From Paenibacillus sp. PL91 (lineage in GTDB: Bacteria; Bacillota; Bacilli; Paenibacillales; Paenibacillaceae), in contig NZ_JABBYG020000007.1 of assembly GCF_012935325.2 (NCBI RefSeq), positions 345,463 to 409,462 on the forward strand: DNA of 64,000 nt. Direction: 5' to 3'. The notes beneath the pieces are model-generated. The model did not search any database, had not been told where the DNA came from, and worked only from the letters and a program-made list of their open reading frames with translations. The first letter of the stretch is position 1, and every line of letters starts with the position of its first letter. A program made the translations under genes and the position numbers. Of this stretch, positions 25,363 to 33,802 are shown one piece after another.

Positions 25363-27372
25363 ATGGTAAGCGTGAGTGAACTTGTAAAGGAAACGAAGCT
25401 GTTTAAAATACAGTCGGATTATACGCCGCAGGGCGACCAGCCGAAAGCGATCGAGCAGCTGTTAGAAGGAATTAAGGCGGGCAAGAGGCATCAGACGCTG
25501 CTCGGCGCAACCGGTACGGGCAAAACATACACGATAGCAAATATGGTGGAGAAGCTGAATCGGCCAACGCTCGTCATTGCTCATAACAAGACGCTGGCCG
25601 CACAGCTGTGCAGCGAATTCAAAGCGTTTTTCCCGGATAATGCAGTGGAATATTTTGTGAGCTATTATGATTACTACCAGCCGGAAGCCTACATCCCTTC
25701 AACCGATACTTTTATCGAGAAGGACTCAAGCATCAACGATGAGATCGATAAGCTGCGGCATTCGGCGACAAGCTCGCTGTTTGAACGCCGTGACGTTATT
25801 ATCGTTGCGAGCGTCTCTTGCATATACGGCCTCGGATCGCCGACGGAATATGGAGGGCTGGTGTTCTCGCTGCGTGTGGGTATGGAGAAGTCCCGCGATA
25901 CGATATTGCATAAGCTGGTCGATATTCAATACCAACGCAACGATATTAGCTTTACGCGGGGAACGTTCCGCGTTCGCGGCGATATCGTTGAGATTTTCCC
26001 CGTAGCCAACAATGAGCGTGCCATTCGCGTGGAGCTCTTCGGCGACGAGATCGAGCGAATCTCGGAAATTGATGTGCTGACCGGCGAGATTATCGGCGAA
26101 CGCGAACATATTGCTATTTTCCCGGCTTCTCACTTCGTTACGCAGGAGGAGACGATGAAGGCAGCGCTTGTTAACATTGAGCGTGAGCTGGAGGAACGGC
26201 TTGCCGAGCTGCGCGAGGCAGGCAAGCTGCTTGAAGCGCAGAGGCTGGAGCAGCGGACGCGCTACGATATGGAAATGATGGCGGAGATGGGCTTTTGCTC
26301 CGGCATTGAGAACTACTCGGGACCGCTTACGTTCAGGGAGCGAGGAGCTACGCCGTATACGCTGCTCGATTATTTCCCTGACGATATGGTTATCGTCATC
26401 GATGAATCACATGTCTCGCTGCCGCAAATCAGAGCGATGTACAATGGTGACCGCGCGCGTAAGGAGATGCTGGTCAATCACGGCTTCCGGCTTCCTTCGG
26501 CGATGGATAACCGGCCGCTCCGCTTTGAAGAATTTGAAGCGAAGGCGAAGCAGCTCGTTTATGTATCGGCTACGCCAGGCCCATATGAGATCGAGCATAC
26601 CGACAAAATGATCGAGCAGATCATCAGGCCTACCGGCCTAATCGATCCGATCATCGACGTTCGTCCGACGAAAGGACAAATCGATGACCTGCTGAACGAG
26701 ATTCGCGATCGCATTGCGAAGGATGAGCGGGTTCTCGTCACAACGCTGACTAAGAAGATGTCAGAGGATCTTACCGATTATATGAAGGAGATTGGCATCA
26801 AGGTTCGCTATCTCCATTCCGATATTAAGACGCTAGAGCGGTTGGCCATTTTGCGCGACCTGAGACTTGGCGTATTCCATGTCCTCATCGGCATCAATCT
26901 ACTCCGGGAAGGATTGGATTTGCCGGAGGTATCGTTAGTTACGATTCTTGATGCGGATAAGGAAGGCTTCCTTCGCTCGGATCGCGCGCTTATCCAAACG
27001 ATTGGGCGGGCGGCCCGCAACAGCGAAGGCCGAGTCATTATGTACGGCGACAAAATAACCGATTCGATGGACCGAGCGATAAAAGAAACCGAACGGCGGC
27101 GTACGATTCAGCTTGCTTACAATGAGAAGCATGGCGTAACACCGCAAACGATTCGCAAAAAAGTGCATGACGTAATTGAAGCAACTAAGGTAGCGGAGCA
27201 GAAAGCAGATTATTTGACCGAAGCCGGCGTTGGCAAGATGAACAAGAAGGACCGTTTGGCGCTAGTTCAAAGACTGGAAGCGGATATGAAGGACGCAGCG
27301 AAAAATTTGCAGTTCGAACGTGCAGCAGAGCTGAGGGATGCGCTGCTTGAGCTGCGCGCAGAGATGGGTTAA
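25363..27372 (+). CDS. uvrB: UvrABC excision nuclease subunit B
   Basis: UvrB is the damage-verifying helicase-like subunit of nucleotide excision repair. It is loaded by UvrA and recruits UvrC. The 669-residue product has Walker A LLGATGTGKTYTIANMVE (~46-63), the beta-hairpin region SYYDYYQPEAYIPSTDTFIEKD, the DEAD-like VIDESH box, and helicase motifs in the second RecA domain (LLREGLDLPEVSLV, QTIGRAARN). A C-terminal UVR motif (~630-665, LEADMKDAAKNLQFERAAELRD) contacts UvrC. The start is ATG 25363; GTG 25372 is a possible alternative. uvrA follows after 16 bases, as in B. subtilis. Confidence 0.97.
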   Translation: MVSVSELVKETKLFKIQSDYTPQGDQPKAIEQLLEGIKAGKRHQTLLGATGTGKTYTIANMVEKLNRPTLVIAHNKTLAAQLCSEFKAFFPDNAVEYFVSYYDYYQPEAYIPSTDTFIEKDSSINDEIDKLRHSATSSLFERRDVIIVASVSCIYGLGSPTEYGGLVFSLRVGMEKSRDTILHKLVDIQYQRNDISFTRGTFRVRGDIVEIFPVANNERAIRVELFGDEIERISEIDVLTGEIIGEREHIAIFPASHFVTQEETMKAALVNIERELEERLAELREAGKLLEAQRLEQRTRYDMEMMAEMGFCSGIENYSGPLTFRERGATPYTLLDYFPDDMVIVIDESHVSLPQIRAMYNGDRARKEMLVNHGFRLPSAMDNRPLRFEEFEAKAKQLVYVSATPGPYEIEHTDKMIEQIIRPTGLIDPIIDVRPTKGQIDDLLNEIRDRIAKDERVLVTTLTKKMSEDLTDYMKEIGIKVRYLHSDIKTLERLAILRDLRLGVFHVLIGINLLREGLDLPEVSLVTILDADKEGFLRSDRALIQTIGRAARNSEGRVIMYGDKITDSMDRAIKETERRRTIQLAYNEKHGVTPQTIRKKVHDVIEATKVAEQKADYLTEAGVGKMNKKDRLALVQRLEADMKDAAKNLQFERAAELRDALLELRAEMG

Positions 27373-27388
27373 GTAGGAGGAGAAACGA

Positions 27389-30271
27389 TTGGCTAGCGAT
27401 AAAATTGTTATTAAGGGCGCTCGCGCCCACAATCTTAAAAACATTGACGTCACCATACCGCGCGACAAATTTGTCGTTCTGACAGGTCTAAGCGGATCTG
27501 GCAAATCCTCGCTCGCATTCGATACGATTTATGCGGAAGGACAGCGCCGTTATGTGGAATCCTTATCTGCCTATGCGCGTCAATTTCTTGGACAAATGGA
27601 AAAGCCGGATGTCGACTCCATAGACGGGTTATCACCGGCTATTTCCATCGATCAGAAGACGACTAGCCGCAACCCGCGTTCTACAGTGGGCACGGTTACT
27701 GAAATTTATGACTATTTGCGGCTTTTGTTTGCTCGTATCGGCAAGCCGCATTGTCCAGAGCACGGCATCGAAATTACATCGCAAACGGTCGAGCAGATGG
27801 TCGACCGGATTATGGAATATCCCGAGAAGACGAAGCTTCAAATTTTGGCTCCGCTCATTTCGGGACGCAAAGGCGAGCATACCAAGCTGCTGGCAGATAT
27901 TCAGAAGCAAGGCTTCGTCCGCGTCCGTGTAAACGGAGAGCTGCGCGAGCTTAGCGAGAAGATTGAGCTGGAGAAAAACAAAAAGCATAGCATTGAAGTC
28001 GTTGTCGACCGTATTGTGGTCAAGTCGGATATTCAGACTAGGCTGGCGGATTCTCTGGAAACGGCGCTTAAGCTGTCCGAGGGACGCGTGCTCGTAGATA
28101 TTATCGATCAAGAGGAGCTGCTCTTCAGCTCCAACCTTGCTTGTCCGGAATGTGGATTCAGCATCGAAGAGCTGGAGCCGCGGATGTTTTCCTTCAACAG
28201 CCCATATGGCGCTTGCCCAGATTGTGACGGTTTAGGCGTAAAAATGATCGTCGATCCAGAATTGCTGGTACCGGATACGACCAAATCGGTTGAGGATGCG
28301 GCTTTCTTAGCTTGGGCAGGCAGTACGTCCAACTATTATCCGCAGTTTCTGAGCGCGGTTTGCGTACATTACGGCATTCCGCAAAACGTGCCGGTATCGG
28401 AGCTTGAGCCAGAGCAGATGAAGAAGCTGCTTTTTGGAACAGGCGGAGAGCGCGTTCGTTTCTTATATGAAAATGATTTCGGCCACCGGAAAGAAGCATA
28501 TGTTCCGTTTGAAGGGATCGTCCACAACCTTGAGCGCCGCTATCGCGATACGGCATCGGATATGATGCGCGAGCATATTGAGAACTACATGAGTGCCAAG
28601 CCATGTGCAGGCTGCAAGGGACAGCGGCTTCGCAAGGAAAGCTTGGCGGTAACGATCAACGCGCAAAATGTGTCGCAAGTGACTTCGTTCTCCATCGGTG
28701 ATGCACAGCGTTACTTCGAGTCGCTTGAGCTGACGAAGAAGGAGCTCGCCATTGCGAGCCTCATTTTAAAAGAAATTAATAGCCGTCTCGGCTTTCTTGT
28801 CAATGTCGGGCTGGAGTACTTGTCGTTAAGCCGTGCAGCCGGAACACTTTCAGGCGGGGAAGCACAGCGGATTCGACTCGCAACCCAAATCGGCTCCAGC
28901 TTGATGGGCGTGCTCTATATATTGGACGAGCCGAGCATCGGCTTGCATCAGCGGGACAACGACCGGCTGATCGAGACGCTTGAGCATATGCGCAATCTCG
29001 GCAATACGCTGATCGTCGTCGAGCATGATGAGGATACGATGCTCGCAGCCGATTACATCATTGATATCGGGCCAGGAGCGGGCATCCATGGCGGTATGGT
29101 TATAGCCGAAGGTACACCTGCGGAAGTAATGGAGAATGAGAACTCGCTGACCGGACAATATTTAAGCGGACGCAAGTTTATCGAGGTGCCGGCTGAACGC
29201 CGCAAGACAAACGAGAAATGGTTGGAGGTTCGCGGAGCGAAGGAAAACAACCTTAGAAACGTGAATGTAAAAATACCGCTCGGCGTATTCACGGCTGTTA
29301 CAGGCGTATCCGGCTCAGGCAAATCAACCTTCGTTAATGAAATTCTATACAAGACGCTAGCGCGTGATTTGAATAAAGCGAAGACTCGCCCAGGTCAGTA
29401 CAAGGAGCTTCGAGGCATTGAGCATTTGGAGAAGGTCATCGATATAGATCAATCGCCAATTGGACGGACGCCAAGATCGAATCCGGCAACTTACACAGGC
29501 GTTTTTGATGATATTCGTGATTTGTATGCGAGTACGACCGAGTCGAAGGTACGCGGCTATAAGAAAGGCCGATTCAGCTTTAACGTGAAGGGCGGCCGCT
29601 GTGAGGCGTGCCGCGGCGACGGAATCATCAAGATCGAGATGCATTTCCTTCCTGACGTATACGTTCCTTGTGAGATCTGCAAGGGCAAACGCTATAATCG
29701 CGAGACGCTGGAAGTGAAGTACAAAGGAAAAAACATTGCCGAAGTGCTGGAAATGACGATTGAAGACGGCTGTTCCTTCTTCGAGAACATTCCTCGTATT
29801 CATCGTAAGGTGCAGACGCTGCTTGATGTAGGTCTTGGCTATATGAAGCTGGGTCAGCCTGCAACGACATTGTCTGGCGGCGAGGCGCAGCGGGTGAAGC
29901 TGGCGGCTGAGCTATACCGCCGCTCTACGGGCAAGACGCTTTACATTTTGGATGAACCAACAACGGGCTTGCATGTGCATGACATCGATAGATTGTTGAC
30001 GGTATTGCATCGATTGGTTGATTCAGGTGAATCGGTACTCGTCATCGAGCATAACCTAGACGTCATCAAGACGGCGGATTACTTAATTGATCTAGGGCCG
30101 GAAGGCGGCAACGGCGGCGGTATGATTGTTGCGACTGGAACGCCGGAGCAGGTCATTAAGGTGGAGCAATCGTATACGGGCAAGTATTTGAAGCCGATTC
30201 TTGAGCGTGACCGTGCGCGGACCATCGCGCAGCAGAAAGAGAATCAGAAGGTAGCTGCAGCAGCAGAATAA
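27389..30271 (+). CDS. uvrA: UvrABC excision nuclease subunit A
   Basis: UvrA is the dimeric ABC-type ATPase that finds bulky DNA lesions and loads UvrB. The 960-residue product has two split ABC modules. The first Walker A is GLSGSGKSSLAFDTI (~31-45) and the second GVSGSGKSTFVNEI (~640). The two LSGGEAQR signatures and the Walker B strings LYILDEPSIGLH and LYILDEPTTGLH are present. The zinc modules are CPECGF...CPDCDG (~251-280) and CEACRGDG...CEICKG (~735-760). The start is TTG 27389 behind AGGAGGAG. It is the second gene of uvrBA and ends before a strong terminator at 30283. Confidence 0.97.
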   Translation: MASDKIVIKGARAHNLKNIDVTIPRDKFVVLTGLSGSGKSSLAFDTIYAEGQRRYVESLSAYARQFLGQMEKPDVDSIDGLSPAISIDQKTTSRNPRSTVGTVTEIYDYLRLLFARIGKPHCPEHGIEITSQTVEQMVDRIMEYPEKTKLQILAPLISGRKGEHTKLLADIQKQGFVRVRVNGELRELSEKIELEKNKKHSIEVVVDRIVVKSDIQTRLADSLETALKLSEGRVLVDIIDQEELLFSSNLACPECGFSIEELEPRMFSFNSPYGACPDCDGLGVKMIVDPELLVPDTTKSVEDAAFLAWAGSTSNYYPQFLSAVCVHYGIPQNVPVSELEPEQMKKLLFGTGGERVRFLYENDFGHRKEAYVPFEGIVHNLERRYRDTASDMMREHIENYMSAKPCAGCKGQRLRKESLAVTINAQNVSQVTSFSIGDAQRYFESLELTKKELAIASLILKEINSRLGFLVNVGLEYLSLSRAAGTLSGGEAQRIRLATQIGSSLMGVLYILDEPSIGLHQRDNDRLIETLEHMRNLGNTLIVVEHDEDTMLAADYIIDIGPGAGIHGGMVIAEGTPAEVMENENSLTGQYLSGRKFIEVPAERRKTNEKWLEVRGAKENNLRNVNVKIPLGVFTAVTGVSGSGKSTFVNEILYKTLARDLNKAKTRPGQYKELRGIEHLEKVIDIDQSPIGRTPRSNPATYTGVFDDIRDLYASTTESKVRGYKKGRFSFNVKGGRCEACRGDGIIKIEMHFLPDVYVPCEICKGKRYNRETLEVKYKGKNIAEVLEMTIEDGCSFFENIPRIHRKVQTLLDVGLGYMKLGQPATTLSGGEAQRVKLAAELYRRSTGKTLYILDEPTTGLHVHDIDRLLTVLHRLVDSGESVLVIEHNLDVIKTADYLIDLGPEGGNGGGMIVATGTPEQVIKVEQSYTGKYLKPILERDRARTIAQQKENQKVAAAAE

Positions 30272-30282
30272 GTAAGAATAGA

Positions 30283-30327
30283 AGAGAAAGCAATCTGATT
30301 TCAATCAGATTGCTTTCTCTTTTTTTT
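30283..30327 (+). terminator. Intrinsic terminator after uvrA
   Basis: AGAGAAAGCAATCTGAT (30283-30299) pairs perfectly with ATCAGATTGCTTTCTCT (30304-30320) around a four-base loop, followed by T7. Confidence 0.95.
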
Positions 30328-30383
30328 GCATATTTACAACCAATTCGAAAATCGGCTGCGATCACAAATGAACGAGTCTGTTA

Positions 30384-30412
30384 TTGTCTGATCAAGTGTG
30401 TGAAATGATAAA
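30384..30412 (+). promoter_or_regulatory. Candidate promoter of the sugar ABC operon
   Basis: TTGTCT (30384-30389), 17 bases, GATAAA (30407-30412), about 100 bases before the first permease gene. Both hexamers match the sigma-A consensus at four of six positions. It is the best candidate in the 184-base gap that follows the uvrA terminator. Confidence 0.4.
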
Positions 30413-30511
30413 AAGTAAAATATGTTCCAAAATACAAAGATCTAATTCTTATGAGCATCGGTTTTTTTTTCTAAAATGAAGCTTATACAGAAAGTTTGAA
30501 GGAGGAGCTTC

Positions 30512-31420
30512 ATGAAACAGAGAAAAACGTTGATCCAGCTCAGTATGGGCGCTAGAGAGGAAATAGCAGGCTACTTATTTGTCGCTCCTTTAATGATCGG
30601 GCTCGTTGTGCTTACGCTAATTCCCGTTCTAGGATCATTATTGCTAAGCTTTACGAATTGGAATTTTGTCGCTGGTGTGGGTGCAATTAAATTTGCAGGA
30701 TTAGATAACTTTGTCCGATTATTTCATGATGGTGTCTTCATGAAAAGCTTATTAAACAACCTTATTTTTATCATTACGGTACCTATTACGATCATACTCG
30801 CATTGGTGCTGGCGATCATTATTGATAAGCATGTTTATTTAAAGGATATGTTCAAAGTCGTCTATTTCCTGCCCTACATTTCTAGTGTGGTTGCTGTAGC
30901 GATGGTGTGGCAAGTACTCTTTCACCCCTCGCATGGGCCTGTTAACAATTTCTTGATTTCAATCGGGATAGACAACCCGCCAAAATGGCTGGCGGATATC
31001 GATTATGCGATGCCATCGCTCATGATGATTCAAATCTGGATACTGCTCGGCTATAACATTATTATTTTCATTGCCGGCTTGCAGGGAATTCCGAAGGATT
31101 TGTATGAAGCAGCTGATATTGACGGAGCGAATGTATGGACCAAGTTTCTAAAAATTACGGTGCCCTGCATATCGCCGACGACCTTCTTCCTGCTCGTAAC
31201 CGGGATCATCGGGACGTTCAAAATCTTTGATTTGATCCAAGTGCTCACACAGGGCGGACCGGCCAATTCGACGACCGTTATCGTATATGAACTATATGAT
31301 ACGGCATTCAATCAATTGAAGACGGGCTACGCATCGAGTATGGCTCTTGTTCTCTTTGTTATTTGCCTAGCGATTACGGGCTTGCAAATGCTCGCACAAA
31401 AAAAATGGGTGAACTATTAA
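30512..31420 (+). CDS. Sugar ABC transporter permease (MalF/UgpA type)
   Basis: This is one of two inner-membrane permease subunits of a carbohydrate importer, 302 residues. Six hydrophobic segments are visible, the first at YLFVAPLMIGLVVLTLIPVL. The cytoplasmic EAA loop (EAADIDGANVWTKFLKITVP, ~200-219) is the docking site for the ATPase. ATG 30512 follows GGAGGAG. It forms an operon with the second permease (21 bases on) and the solute-binding lipoprotein. No ATPase gene is in the operon; related Bacilli importers share a common MsmX-type ATPase. Neighbouring GH88 and beta-helix genes point to oligosaccharides bearing unsaturated uronate as substrate, which is inference. Confidence 0.92.
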   Translation: MKQRKTLIQLSMGAREEIAGYLFVAPLMIGLVVLTLIPVLGSLLLSFTNWNFVAGVGAIKFAGLDNFVRLFHDGVFMKSLLNNLIFIITVPITIILALVLAIIIDKHVYLKDMFKVVYFLPYISSVVAVAMVWQVLFHPSHGPVNNFLISIGIDNPPKWLADIDYAMPSLMMIQIWILLGYNIIIFIAGLQGIPKDLYEAADIDGANVWTKFLKITVPCISPTTFFLLVTGIIGTFKIFDLIQVLTQGGPANSTTVIVYELYDTAFNQLKTGYASSMALVLFVICLAITGLQMLAQKKWVNY

Positions 31421-31441
31421 TTCGGAAAGGAGGCATAGCTA

Positions 31442-32266
31442 ATGAAAAACGTGAGTGTATCAAAAATAATATGGACAATCCTAATGGCAGCGGCGGGCAT
31501 GATATCGTTGCTCCCGTTTTTATGGATGCTAACCACCTCCTTCAAACCGGAGGCAGATGTATTTAATTTTCCGATTGAATGGATTCCGTCGAAGTGGCAT
31601 CTGATCGAAAACTACAAGCAGGTGTGGACAGGAGGATTTTTTAAATATTATCTCAACTCCATCTACATTACATTGACGACAACATTCATAAATGTTTTCG
31701 TATGCGCTCTGGCTGCATTCGGTTTCTCTAAATTACGGTTCCGCGGCAGAGATACGATGTTTCTGCTTGTGCTTGCCTTGTACATGGTACCGCCGCAAGC
31801 GTCGCTTGTACCGCAATTTCTATTGTTTAACTGGTTGAATCTCATTGATACGCATATTGGCCTTATACTTATCAATAGCTTCAGCATTATTGGAGCATTT
31901 ATGCTCAGACAATTTTTTATGGGCGTGAACAATGAATTTATGGAGTCGGCACGTATGGACGGCGCAGGACATTTCCGCTCCTTCTTTCAAATTGCGCTTC
32001 CGCTCATTCGCCCAGGTCTAGCAACCTATGCAATTCTGCGTTTCATATGGACGTGGAATGACTACCAATATCCGCTTATCTTTTTGAAGTCGAAGGAGCT
32101 ATTCACGATTCAGCTTGGCATCAGGCTGTTTGGCGACCAGTACGGAGATATTTACTCGCTTATGATGGCGGGTGCTGTATCGGCAATCGTTCCGCTGCTT
32201 ATTATTTTTGCGCTTGGCCAAAAGCAGGTTATCGAAGGGATCTCGCTTGGCGGTGTAAAAGGGTAA
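31442..32266 (+). CDS. Sugar ABC transporter permease (MalG/UgpE type)
   Basis: This is the second permease subunit, 274 residues, with six predicted TM segments. The typical N-terminal motif of the MalG group is present (SLLPFLWMLTTSFKPEADVF). The EAA-type loop is ESARMDGAGHFRSFFQIALP (~167-186), and the C terminus ends in QKQVIEGISLGGVKG, a common ending of CUT1 permeases. ATG 31442 follows AAAGGAGG. It pairs with the gene at 30512 and should form a heterodimer with it in the membrane. Confidence 0.92.
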   Translation: MKNVSVSKIIWTILMAAAGMISLLPFLWMLTTSFKPEADVFNFPIEWIPSKWHLIENYKQVWTGGFFKYYLNSIYITLTTTFINVFVCALAAFGFSKLRFRGRDTMFLLVLALYMVPPQASLVPQFLLFNWLNLIDTHIGLILINSFSIIGAFMLRQFFMGVNNEFMESARMDGAGHFRSFFQIALPLIRPGLATYAILRFIWTWNDYQYPLIFLKSKELFTIQLGIRLFGDQYGDIYSLMMAGAVSAIVPLLIIFALGQKQVIEGISLGGVKG

Positions 32267-32387
32267 CAAAGTCAAAATTGTTTCTCTTCAGTAAAATTTG
32301 AGAACTTCGAATACGATTTGTACGTGGTAGGATTTGATTGTAGACGTATTCAAAACTAGACGGGTCATAAATATTAGGAGGGTTACG

Positions 32388-33752
32388 ATGAAAAAGAGAT
32401 TATCGACGATGTTAGTGGGCTTGGCTGTATTCGCAACGGCTTGCTCCGGGGGCAGCAATGGCGGGACTCCGAACAGCACTGCGACAAACGCTACGAATGC
32501 TACGAATGCTCCTAAAGAGACAGCGGCAGAGCAAGTAACGTTGAAGCTAAGCACATGGCAAACGGATGGTAAAGCGAAGTGGACCGAAATCATTTCCGTA
32601 TTTGAAGAAAAACACCCGAATATTAAAGTAGAGCTTGACCTGCTCAATGAAAAAGGCGACTCCGTTGCTTCTATGCAAAAATTGGACCTAATGGCGGCAT
32701 CCAATGACCAGCTTGATATCATCGAGCTGCCTTATACGAACTATTCGCAGCGTGCTAATATTGGCTTGCTTGAGCCTTTGGATAGCTATATTGAGAAGGA
32801 CGGTTATAAATACGAGGACGAATATTTGGTAGACACGAAGGTTAACGACAAAATTTATGCTTTGCCTTCTTCCATGCAGCGCTGGTTCGTGCTCTTGAAC
32901 AAGGAGATGCTAGACGAGGCAGGCTTGCCGGTTCCGAAGGACTGGACGTGGAACGAGTTCATGGAATATGCGCAAAAGCTCACTAAGGGCGAAGGAACAA
33001 CGAAGCGTTATGGCGCGTATTTGCATAACTGGCCGGACTACTTCCAATTGCAAATGATGAGTAAACCAACCGACAATACATTCCTGAAAGCGGACGGTAC
33101 ATCCAATGCAGCTGATCCGGTGTTTAAATCGAATTTGGAAATGATGAAAAAAATGATGTACGAAGATAAAAGCGCCAATATGTACGAGGACATTATTTCG
33201 CAAAAGCTCGCTTACCGTAACCAATATTTCAACGGTCTAGCTGCTATGCTGCCAATGGGAGACTGGATGGTAGCTGAATCCGGAGGCACGGATGCGATTC
33301 CAGCTAATTTCGTAACCGCATTCGCCCCACTTCCAAAATTGGACGGAGAAAGCAAGCATTACTCGCCAGTACAGCCGACTTATATGGGCGTAGCTGCAAA
33401 ATCAAAAAACAAAGAAGCGGCCTATACGTTTGTAAGATGGTATACCTCTGAAGGTCTAAGCATCAGCGGACGCGTATTCTCCGGCTGGGCGAAGTCCGAT
33501 TCCAGCAAGCTTATTGATACGATTGTAGCTGCAGCTAAGGACCCTTCGAAAATTGATGTGGAGTCGCTGAAATATACGATGAGCACGACAGTTCCAGGAA
33601 CTGCGCCTGTACCTGCAAAATATGCCGATGAAGCTAAAAATACGGTTATCCCTGAAGCGGAATTGTACATTTTAGGGAAGCAGGACGTGGACACCACGAT
33701 CGCCAATATTGATAAAAATATCGCTGAGGTTGTTAAGAACAACGGGAACTAA
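32388..33752 (+). CDS. Extracellular sugar-binding lipoprotein of the ABC importer
   Basis: This is a 454-residue cluster-1 solute-binding protein. The signal peptide ends in a lipobox (AVFATACSGG), so the mature protein should be lipidated on Cys ~19 and held at the outer face of the membrane. A low-complexity Thr/Asn/Ala linker follows (TNATNATNA, from nine-base DNA repeats at ~32485-32510). The binding fold begins with VTLKLSTWQTDGKAKWTEII and includes DLMAASNDQLDIIELPYTNY. The start is ATG 32388 behind AGGAGGG; the open frame continues upstream to 32334 without support. It is third in the ABC operon and is followed by the YesM/YesN-type sensor pair. Confidence 0.92.
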   Translation: MKKRLSTMLVGLAVFATACSGGSNGGTPNSTATNATNATNAPKETAAEQVTLKLSTWQTDGKAKWTEIISVFEEKHPNIKVELDLLNEKGDSVASMQKLDLMAASNDQLDIIELPYTNYSQRANIGLLEPLDSYIEKDGYKYEDEYLVDTKVNDKIYALPSSMQRWFVLLNKEMLDEAGLPVPKDWTWNEFMEYAQKLTKGEGTTKRYGAYLHNWPDYFQLQMMSKPTDNTFLKADGTSNAADPVFKSNLEMMKKMMYEDKSANMYEDIISQKLAYRNQYFNGLAAMLPMGDWMVAESGGTDAIPANFVTAFAPLPKLDGESKHYSPVQPTYMGVAAKSKNKEAAYTFVRWYTSEGLSISGRVFSGWAKSDSSKLIDTIVAAAKDPSKIDVESLKYTMSTTVPGTAPVPAKYADEAKNTVIPEAELYILGKQDVDTTIANIDKNIAEVVKNNGN

Positions 33753-33802
33753 TCTTGTGTCGAATTGAAATTGATCTTTCATAATAAAGGGCTTACAATG
33801 TT

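Noticed and set aside
32485..32510. Nine-base tandem repeats as a regulatory or phase-variation tract
   Set aside because: They encode an in-frame Thr-Asn-Ala linker after the lipobox. A nine-base unit cannot shift frame, so they are only a flexible spacer.
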